A DNA stretch of 64,000 bases from Pseudoalteromonas sp. Scap06 (GTDB lineage: Bacteria > Pseudomonadota > Gammaproteobacteria > Enterobacterales > Alteromonadaceae), in assembly GCF_013394165.1 (NCBI RefSeq), contig NZ_CP041331.1:248001-312000 (forward strand), written 5' to 3'. Positions within the stretch are counted from its first letter, which is position 1. Each line of letters begins with the position of its first letter. The notes below the pieces were generated by a model, which was not told where the DNA came from, did no database searches, and saw only the letters and a program-made list of their open reading frames with translations. This document shows, in pieces, positions 59,001 through 64,000 of the stretch. The position numbers and the translations under genes were made by a program.

Positions 59001-59666
59001 GCAAACAGCGAAGCACAGTTAATTGAGCAACAAACTCAATTAACTGTGCAGCAAACACAATTACAAAATAACTTACTTACGATTAATACTGCCATCGAGC
59101 AGCACAACCAAAATGCTAAAGCTCTTGAGGGCAAGCAGGCTGAGCTAAGCAAACTTAAACAACAAGTAGAACAATGGCATTTACTTAATAAAGTGCTCGG
59201 TGATGCAACCGGCAAAACAATGCGTAATTTAGCGCAAACACAAACACTAAAAATATTGCTACATTATGCTAATAGCCATTTAAAAACGCTGAATAAGCGT
59301 TACGAACTCACAGCAATAGCTGATTCACTTGATATAGCGATTATTGACCGCGATATGGCCGATGAACAACGTTCTGTAAACACACTCTCTGGGGGAGAAT
59401 CGTTTTTAGTATCGTTGGCACTTGCATTAGGGCTGGCCTCTTTATCTTCAAACAAAGTGCAAATTAACTCGTTATTTGTTGACGAAGGCTTTGGTACACT
59501 AGATAGTGAAACACTTAGTATTGCAATGGACGCGCTAGATTCACTGCAAGCGCAAGGTAGAAAGGTCGGTGTGATTTCACATGTAAGTGAAATGAGCGAA
59601 CGCGTTGCAACGCAAATTCATGTCGCTAAAAAACCGGGTGGATACTCCACCATAAACGTAATTTAA
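56016..59666 (+). CDS. sbcC: SbcC ATPase subunit (Rad50 homologue)
   Basis: 1216 aa SMC-like ATPase. Walker A GDTGAGKST near residue 34, long coiled coils rich in Gln (about 200-1000), zinc-hook CAVC with C601 and C604 at the coil tip, signature LSGGESF and Walker B FVDEGFGTLD in the C-terminal lobe. It dimerises through the hook and drives DNA scanning by SbcD. The Gln content of the coils is striking but usual in this genus as far as I know. Follows sbcD with a 4-base overlap and precedes the methyltransferase gene by 9 nt. Confidence 0.95.
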   Translation: MKITAVRIHNLASIADAEIDFLASPLKDAGLFAITGDTGAGKSTVLDAICLALYTKTARLKGDKGNLIDFNGDNIKLNDARNLLRRGKWEGYAEVDFSGQNQQLYRARYSIQRTHKKVTGKLKVAEHTLHSLPDETLIAEKSNTIKAIENKIGLTFEQFSRAVLLAQHEFAAFLKATGDERAQLLECLTGTDKFSRIGQRIFERNKAVKDKFELLTASLASYALLSDEELSEKKQTLDELKKQTEHIKTTLASTEQGVNWYKQAHSLEQALIAAQQNEQQASDALNAVKAQSEQAKQAQSALEIKDNRQRFKSLTVQNSQLNSQIKELNALDHAALINEQASKVKKQQSDLATAKQQKQTAEPLITKARELDSQLAIFTQSITSLTQQKAKEQQQLSELQQQLQQNKLSVEQATTQSAQHQQWLQENNQLKPLATDWNYFNHSFKQFFNTTTQLKILEQQKQATTLQLSTLATKLNEQNKQLEHAEQVLSTEKQNLNKLTQQQEQFNIEQCDNQLKSIDYLKDQRARYKQFNQELKHTVQQQSTTAEKLTQSEQTNITLREQLSSKEQALKHAEQSLNQARLRASEHVEHLRAQLLPNEACAVCGATEHPFANNQSQPFNNLITDFENTYTGAKQQHLDAQTQLHQHQTQHAVLVAEHKQQSQAIADAQAKMLDIKNTMQAAKTDLNDLSVEQLDDTHKQLSEQKAQYFSAQKQQNQLQETVNQLQNTAKKEQTAQQQLNTQHVELNNQLTMLNNKHQELLSQREALISELNSHFENSQFWQTLQTGALTLSELGEQVEQYQHQQLQLEQTQKQLDSANLQLQQLTPLITKAEQQISTLNDDLTKAQQQHNNTQQQRLALIDNQTISADDYQVQLNRQVEQCQSELNQSQQAHDSAVKQRDEHAITLKNLEQRFADNSQELATLETRYSAWFEEFSALYADISHQQIEVLLAISNDDIKEQLKHSEQLSQALVDARAALKQQQNTNEQHQQNNKPANSEAQLIEQQTQLTVQQTQLQNNLLTINTAIEQHNQNAKALEGKQAELSKLKQQVEQWHLLNKVLGDATGKTMRNLAQTQTLKILLHYANSHLKTLNKRYELTAIADSLDIAIIDRDMADEQRSVNTLSGGESFLVSLALALGLASLSSNKVQINSLFVDEGFGTLDSETLSIAMDALDSLQAQGRKVGVISHVSEMSERVATQIHVAKKPGGYSTINVI

Positions 59667-59675
59667 GGAAATAGT

Positions 59676-60332
59676 ATGCCCACTTTTACAGGCGAAGAAG
59701 CACAAGAGTATGATAACCGTATTACCCGTTTAGTCCCAGGTTACGAGCTATTACATCAACTAACCAACGCACAGCTAAGCGCTACGTTAACTGATAACGC
59801 CCATATTTTAGTGGTAGGCGCAGGCACAGGTAAAGAAATCGCAGCGCTGGCGAATATTAATTCTACATGGCAGTTTACCGCTCAAGATACCTCGGCCGAC
59901 ATGTTAGCCATTGCTAAGCAACGCTTTATAGAGCAAGGTATTGATGCACGTATCAGCATTGAGTGCCAACCAGTAGATAAATTAAAAGTTAAAGCCGACG
60001 CGGTATTATGTTTATTGGTGATGCATTTTGTTGAAGATAACGGCGATAAGAAGCAGTTATTAAAGGGGATTAAAAATAATCTTAAAAAATCTGCACCAGT
60101 ATTTATTGCTGATTTAATGCGCCCAGAAACCACGTTTGAACGAGAGGCACAACTTAATACATGCAAAGAGCTTGGCCTTAGTGAAGCAGGAAAAACGCAA
60201 ATGGCACATAACTTAGAGCGTGAGTTTTACCCGCTTGATCGGATGCGTTTTAGTGAGTTACTTAATGAATGTGGCTTTGGCATTCCAAAACTGTACTTTA
60301 AAGCACTTGGTTTTAGTGGGTACGTGGTATAA
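59676..60332 (+). CDS. Class I SAM-dependent methyltransferase, sbcDC operon
   Basis: 218 aa. The SAM-binding loop is LVVGAGTGKEI (about residues 45-55), with the acidic residue in DTSADML; a post-motif region VLCLLVMHFVEDN matches small-molecule methylases. It lies 9 nt after sbcC and is likely in the same transcript. No link to SbcDC function is known to me; the substrate is unknown. It ends beside a hairpin that terminates the convergent csp gene. Confidence 0.78.
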   Translation: MPTFTGEEAQEYDNRITRLVPGYELLHQLTNAQLSATLTDNAHILVVGAGTGKEIAALANINSTWQFTAQDTSADMLAIAKQRFIEQGIDARISIECQPVDKLKVKADAVLCLLVMHFVEDNGDKKQLLKGIKNNLKKSAPVFIADLMRPETTFEREAQLNTCKELGLSEAGKTQMAHNLEREFYPLDRMRFSELLNECGFGIPKLYFKALGFSGYVV

Positions 60333-60346
60333 ATTTTTTGCAAAAA

Positions 60347-60377
60347 AAAAGCTAATATCGTATTGATATTAGCTTTA
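60347..60377 (-). terminator. Terminator after cold-shock gene 2
   Basis: A 12-bp stem AAAGCTAATATC/GATATTAGCTTT with loop GTATT. The minus strand continues into a T run. It may also serve the plus-strand methyltransferase. Confidence 0.8.
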
Positions 60378-60432
60378 TCGCTTAACGTTAGTTTAGCGTG
60401 GTGAGTGCGCTATAAAGCCCACTCCCTTTAAA

Positions 60433-60642
60433 TTAGATGCAAACGATGTTTTCAGCTTGCGGGCCTTTTTGACCTTGAGTTACGCTAAACTGTACTTTTT
60501 GGCCTTCAGCTAAAGTTTTGAAACCGTCGCCTGAAATTGCACTGAAATGTGCGAAAACGTCTGGGCCAGACTCTTGCTCAATAAAACCAAAACCTTTAGC
60601 TTCGTTGAAAAATTTTACAGTACCAGTAGTTGTATTAGACAT
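60433..60642 (-). CDS. Cold-shock-domain RNA chaperone (CspA family), copy 2
   Basis: 69 aa, closely similar to the copy at 28769 ([19 protein letters not shown], the RNP1 and RNP2 block). Single OB-fold RNA chaperone. About 290 nt separate its ATG from the next gene upstream, again allowing a long leader. GTGGTACTTA about 110 nt upstream (near 60751) resembles ATGGTACTTA in the leader of copy 1 (near 29041), a possible shared leader element. The pair probably arose by duplication. Confidence 0.92.
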   Translation of the reverse strand: MSNTTTGTVKFFNEAKGFGFIEQESGPDVFAHFSAISGDGFKTLAEGQKVQFSVTQGQKGPQAENIVCI

Positions 60643-60857
60643 AATAATATCCTAAAAAAATAAATAAAAAATTGCCTTAAAATAGGCGTTTAACAGGAAG
60701 AAAACAAACATTTAACTTGAGGATATCGCGAAGGATTATTACTAATAACAACGTGGTACTTACAAATAAACTGGGCTTTCTATCAACCCGATGGCAAGCA
60801 GAATAACAGCAATACAGTTTATAACAAGCTTTATTTATACTTTATTTTTATATACAA

Positions 60858-60887
60858 CTGTAAAGCCTCTCATAATAGGCTTTACAG
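60858..60887 (-). terminator. Hairpin after the Lrp-family gene
   Basis: Perfect 11-bp stem CTGTAAAGCCT/AGGCTTTACAG with an 8-nt loop, about 45 nt past the Lrp stop. The following minus-strand sequence is A+T-rich but lacks a clean T run. Confidence 0.6.
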
Positions 60888-60932
60888 CGTCCTCGGCTTA
60901 ACTTTTTAAACTTCGTGTTAAAACGTAACCTG

Positions 60933-61385
60933 TTAAAAGTGCAAATTACGCGCTCTTACAATATCTTTCATTACAATGGTTGAGGTTAAACGTTGTACAC
61001 CTGGTAGGGCTGATAGCTTGTCATCGTAGAGTTGCTGAAACGCGGCTAAATCTTTAGTAACGACATGTAACAGGTAATCAGGTGTACCGAATAGCCGCTG
61101 AGCATTGGTGATCTGAGGAATAGCATCCACTGCTTGCTCTAATTTGCTTAACGACACTTTATCGCCCTCTTTAATAGTAATAAATACTAACGCAGAAAAG
61201 TTTAAACCCACTTTCTCAGGTGATATTTCGGTGCGGTAACCCACAATTGCTTTGCTTTTCTCAAGCTCTTTAACACGGCGGTGACAGGGCGACACGCTTA
61301 GCCCAACACGATCAGCCAATTCAGAGAGGGTAAGTCTGCCATCGACTTGTAATTCAGCAAGAATTTTCCTATCCATGGTATCCAT
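60933..61385 (-). CDS. Lrp/AsnC-family transcriptional regulator
   Basis: 150 aa. N-terminal helix-turn-helix (LTLSELADRVGLSVSPCHRRVKELEKS in parts, about residues 18-45), C-terminal RAM ligand-binding domain (GTPDYLLHVVTKDLAAFQQLY). It binds DNA as octamers or dimers and responds to amino acids. It diverges from a LysE/RhtB exporter across 105 bp, the usual layout for a regulator that controls an amino-acid exporter. Confidence 0.92.
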   Translation of the reverse strand: MDTMDRKILAELQVDGRLTLSELADRVGLSVSPCHRRVKELEKSKAIVGYRTEISPEKVGLNFSALVFITIKEGDKVSLSKLEQAVDAIPQITNAQRLFGTPDYLLHVVTKDLAAFQQLYDDKLSALPGVQRLTSTIVMKDIVRARNLHF

Positions 61386-61490
61386 AGTTAATTATTTCCT
61401 AAAATGAACGCTTATATTAGTAAAATACAGTAACTTTTACTCATCAGAAAGAAATAAAATAGTTACTCACTTATTTTAGGTTATAGCGCT
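61386..61490. promoter_or_regulatory. Divergent lrp-type/lysE-type control region
   Basis: 105 bp, A+T-rich, with TATTAGTAAAATACAGTAAC and further AT-rich half-sites; the expected Lrp binding place. I cannot fix the exact operator. Confidence 0.45.
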
Positions 61491-62132
61491 ATGGATATTA
61501 ATATTATTTTTTCTTTTTGGCTGGTATCAATTTTGTTTGTTCTCACCCCTGGTGCAGATTGGGCTTATACAATTAGCGCAGGAATAGCAGGCGATAAAAT
61601 TGTTCCTGCGGTGTCAGGGTTAATACTTGGGCATTTAATGGCCAGTTTAATTGTGGTGGTAGGGTTAGGTGCGCTATTAGCATCGCATGCTATTTTTATA
61701 AAGCTGTTAACCTTGTTCGGCGCTTTATACATAATTTGGATTGCCGTATCACTATACCGATTTCCTCCCATGCCTGCAGCCTATAACGATGGCCAACAAC
61801 ACACCTCAGACACGCCTATAAAGTGGATGAGAAAGGGCTTTATCATTAGTGGTTTAAACCCTAAAGTAATGCTGTTATTTTTAGCCTTGTTACCACAGTT
61901 TGTGTTGCCAACTTTATCGTTTTCTATCACTGAACAATTGCTGGTACTGAGTGTAATTCATTTAGTAGGCTGTGCGTTGGTGTATTGGTTAATAGGGATA
62001 AGTGCCAGAAAAATCCTTAGTAACAATCCCGCATTGTCGCTTAAGTTTGGGCGTGCATCGGCATGTGTACTGTTTATTTTGGGCTCACTAATGCTAGTTG
62101 ATAGCGCACAAAAACTAACTCACGTCGTGTAA
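61491..62132 (+). CDS. LysE/RhtB-family amino-acid exporter
   Basis: 213 aa with five to six hydrophobic helices. Family signature near the N-terminus: LVSILFVLTPGADWAYTI and the G-rich GLILGHLMASL; IISGLNPKVMLLFLALLPQFV in two parts is the conserved central block. It exports amino acids or analogues by proton exchange at the inner membrane. The substrate is probably what the divergent Lrp-type regulator senses. Confidence 0.88.
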   Translation: MDINIIFSFWLVSILFVLTPGADWAYTISAGIAGDKIVPAVSGLILGHLMASLIVVVGLGALLASHAIFIKLLTLFGALYIIWIAVSLYRFPPMPAAYNDGQQHTSDTPIKWMRKGFIISGLNPKVMLLFLALLPQFVLPTLSFSITEQLLVLSVIHLVGCALVYWLIGISARKILSNNPALSLKFGRASACVLFILGSLMLVDSAQKLTHVV

Positions 62133-62154
62133 CAGTAGCAAAAAAGAAAGTGGC

Positions 62155-62685
62155 TTATCTTAGCTGAGCCACTAATTCACTCAAACGGGCAATTTTAATA
62201 TTACTCAGCTGCCTATAATCAAAATAGGGGCACACAATAATATTCTGGCTTTTATCTATAGCAAACTCATCATCAAGCCAATCAAATTGGGCGTTTAATT
62301 TACCTTGTTGTATTAAGTTTTTAGCGTGAGTTCGCCCAGCAATAATGTGCAACTGGTTTTTATGCTCAGTGAGCACAGGCGCACTAAAGAGTAATGCAGT
62401 CCCGCTATGCTGCTGTAACAACAGCTCATCTCGATATGCTTGCCAGCTCACTGCTTGTTTAGCAAATGAGTAATACTCGCTTGGCAGCGCAAATAACACT
62501 TTAGCGTACACATTAAAGACTTTTCGCCAGCCATTGCCACAGTGCTGATTTATACTGTTTATTTGCCCACTAACCACAGGCTCTAGCTGCTCTAGTGTTT
62601 CAAAGTAGGGCATAGGGGGCGCTTTTGCGACATACACAGCAACTCTAAATGAGTCATCACCTAACCCTATTAACTGGCTGCTCAC
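62155..62685 (-). CDS. Conserved soluble protein, possibly DUF6942
   Basis: 176 aa with no signal peptide. Distinct stretches: PPMPYFETLEQLEPVVSG, NGWRKVFNVYAKVLFAL, and HIIAGRTHAKNLI. From memory it resembles the DUF6942 family; I am not certain. It starts one base after the YaiI gene on the same strand, so the two are co-transcribed. Function unknown. Confidence 0.6.
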   Translation of the reverse strand: MSSQLIGLGDDSFRVAVYVAKAPPMPYFETLEQLEPVVSGQINSINQHCGNGWRKVFNVYAKVLFALPSEYYSFAKQAVSWQAYRDELLLQQHSGTALLFSAPVLTEHKNQLHIIAGRTHAKNLIQQGKLNAQFDWLDDEFAIDKSQNIIVCPYFDYRQLSNIKIARLSELVAQLR

Positions 62686-62686
62686 C

Positions 62687-63142
62687 TTAACTACTCTTAT
62701 TTTGCGCTAAAATACGGTCAAGGTTGTTAGCAAAGTTTTGTCTGTCACTTTGGCTTAACGGAGGCGGCCCACCACTCATTTCTACGCCGCTTGAGCGCAT
62801 AGTATCCATAAAGTCGCGTACATTTAGTAAGGAGCGAATGTTTTCAGTGGTGTAAAGCTCACCGCGCGGATTAAGCGCTTGGCCGCCGTTATCAATCACT
62901 TCGCTAGCTAGCGGAATATCTCCAGTGATCACTAAATCACCCTTTTCAACTCGTTTAACTATTTCATCATCAGCCACATCAAAGCCTGATGACACTTGCA
63001 GTCGGCTAATAAATTTTGATGGTGGAATGCGCATGGCATGATTTGCAACCAGTATTGTTTCTGTATGCGTACGCTCTGCAGCTCTAAATAAAATTTCTTT
63101 TATTACCACCGGACAAGCGTCAGCATCAACCCAAATTTTCAT
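62687..63142 (-). CDS. yaiI: YaiI/YqxD-family (DUF188) PIN-like protein
   Basis: 151 aa, the family length. The N-terminal [15 protein letters not shown] carries conserved Asp residues that match PIN-like nuclease folds; the middle [18 protein letters not shown] and [14 protein letters not shown] repeat the Asp pattern. Activity is not established for the family. It precedes the unknown gene at 62155 by one base. Confidence 0.9.
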   Translation of the reverse strand: MKIWVDADACPVVIKEILFRAAERTHTETILVANHAMRIPPSKFISRLQVSSGFDVADDEIVKRVEKGDLVITGDIPLASEVIDNGGQALNPRGELYTTENIRSLLNVRDFMDTMRSSGVEMSGGPPPLSQSDRQNFANNLDRILAQNKSS

Positions 63143-63210
63143 GCTAAGTTCTTTAAATTGCTTTAGTATTAGAGCGATCCTATAGCAATTTCTAAAGAAA
63201 AGGAAACAAC

Positions 63211-63744
63211 ATGAAACTCGCTTTTAAAACCGCATTATTTATTACTGCTATGTTTTTACTCAGTGCCTGTACCAGCGCACCGGAAGGAATAACCCCTGTT
63301 AAAAACTTTGATTTAGAAAAGTACCAAGGCAAGTGGTATGAGATAGCACGATTAGACCACTCTTTTGAACAAGGGATGGAACAAGTAACAGCCACCTACT
63401 CAATTAACGATGATGGAACGGTAAAGGTATTAAACAAAGGATTTATTAGCAAAGATCAGCAGTGGGACGAAGCCGAAGGCTTAGCTAAATTTGTAGAAAA
63501 CACCGATACAGGGCATTTTAAAGTGTCATTTTTTGGGCCGTTTTATGGTGCCTATATTATTTTTGAGCTCGACCAACCTGATTATCAATATGCCTTTATT
63601 ACCAGTTATAGCAAAGATTACTTATGGTTTTTATCACGCACACCAACAGTAAGCAAAGAGCTTAAGCAGCACTTTTTAAGCCAAGTAAAGGCGCTTGGGT
63701 TTGCAACTGACGAAATTATTTGGGTAAATCAAAAACCGCTGTAA
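63211..63744 (+). CDS. blc: Blc-type outer-membrane lipoprotein lipocalin
   Basis: 177 aa. The lipobox LSAC (Cys20) follows a basic start, so it is a lipoprotein; there is no Asp at +2, which favours the outer membrane. Lipocalin motifs: [16 protein letters not shown] (first strand with GxW), and [16 protein letters not shown] near the end. It binds fatty acids or lysophospholipids, usually under membrane stress. The stop codon TAA lies inside the 17-mer TGTAAAGGGGGTTTACA at 63740. Confidence 0.92.
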   Translation: MKLAFKTALFITAMFLLSACTSAPEGITPVKNFDLEKYQGKWYEIARLDHSFEQGMEQVTATYSINDDGTVKVLNKGFISKDQQWDEAEGLAKFVENTDTGHFKVSFFGPFYGAYIIFELDQPDYQYAFITSYSKDYLWFLSRTPTVSKELKQHFLSQVKALGFATDEIIWVNQKPL

Positions 63745-63756
63745 AGGGGGTTTACA
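63740..63756. repeat. TGTAAACCCCCTTTACA semi-palindrome, copy 5 (inverse)
   Basis: Exact 17-mer with G5 on the plus strand. It contains the stop codon of the lipocalin gene, so coding and repeat share sequence. Confidence 0.85.
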
Positions 63757-64000
63757 TGAGAGTATGACAAATAACCTTAGCTGTAATAAAACGATCACCT
63801 TACTGTAAGGTAAGTTAAATAAAGCAAGGCTATATTAGCCGCATCTGCAAATAGACAGGCAGGTGAAGACATAATGACAATCCCCCTTTTTTAATTGGCA
63901 AGCCTGATGGCTTGCCATTTTTTTCCGCAATTTAGCCTATTTTTTGGGATCAGGTTTTTACTAACTAAAGCCCATTTAAACCAAAAAATAACGTACTCAT
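63757..64000. other. Right edge with a terminator and a repeat copy
   Basis: No protein gene is seen. A strong terminator is at 63896-63924. The stretch 63780-63895 lacks an ORF and could encode a small RNA that ends there. At 63948-63970 an inverted AGTTAGTAAAAACCTGATC-type motif belongs to the repeat family at 44081-44382. Confidence 0.45.
63896..63924 (+). terminator. Rho-independent terminator near the right edge
   Basis: A 9-bp stem TGGCAAGCC/GGCTTGCCA with loop TGAT, followed by a run of seven T. It could end the blc transcript, or a small RNA, since 150 nt separate it from the blc stop. Confidence 0.85.

Overview
The window is a stretch of a marine gammaproteobacterial chromosome, most likely Alteromonadales and probably Pseudoalteromonas. 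The reasons are a low GC content (about 40% by eye), a long-form (about 530 aa) isocitrate lyase divergent from malate synthase G, YbiT, YeeN, SbcDC and Fpr orthologues close to enteric ones, several exported proteases and sensors, and many small repeat families of the kind I associate with that genus. The genus call is inference. I saw no rRNA, tRNA or CRISPR array.

Layout. (1) 1-13.0 kb is a defence island. It holds a small PD-(D/E)XK-like protein, a PLD-SF2 helicase-DUF3427 protein, a complete RADAR operon (four-TM membrane protein, RdrA ATPase, RdrB deaminase), an HNH nuclease fused to a LexA/UmuD-like S24 peptidase, and a small methyltransferase translationally coupled to it. Two inverted copies of a roughly 210-nt multi-hairpin element (804-1012 and 10402-10611), whose stems differ by compensatory changes, bracket the helicase and RADAR units and lie upstream of each. 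(2) 13.4-23 kb carries an orphan solute-binding protein, ybiT, a telomere-like heptamer array, katG, a TPR membrane protein, an exported NTF2-like protein and fpr. (3) 23.2-27.3 kb is a nucleoside-salvage locus: deoB-deoD divergent from udk-nupC. (4) 27.8-37.3 kb contains an orphan solute-binding protein and a cold-shock gene, then a tightly packed ten-gene leftward transcription unit: T_hemolysin-family protein, AMP-dependent ligase, haem-oxygenase-fold oxidase, SDR, TPR protein, OmpR-type regulator, sensor kinase, cupredoxin, polytopic membrane protein and outer-membrane protein. It looks like an uncharacterised metabolite or envelope system with its own two-component control. (5) 37.4-44 kb carries a diguanylate cyclase, an exported GH3 hexosaminidase coupled to a lone pxpA, and an S9 peptidase. 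(6) 44-50 kb carries the glyoxylate shunt (aceA and glcB, divergent) and yeeN, with two 311-bp MITE copies. (7) 50-64 kb carries a HAD phosphatase whose stop codon lies in a MITE, an M1 peptidase with a DUF6702 partner, sbcDC, a methyltransferase, a second cold-shock gene, an Lrp/LysE exporter pair, YaiI and a Blc-type lipocalin.

Across these regions run several repeat systems that genes do not explain: 7-bp-periodic arrays at five sites, a 17-bp semi-palindrome TGTAAACCCCCTTTACA present five times (once inside sbcD), TA-flanked MITEs, and a short AGTTAGTAAAAA-type motif family. Domain names and motif assignments come from reading the sequence and from memory of the families; no search was run.
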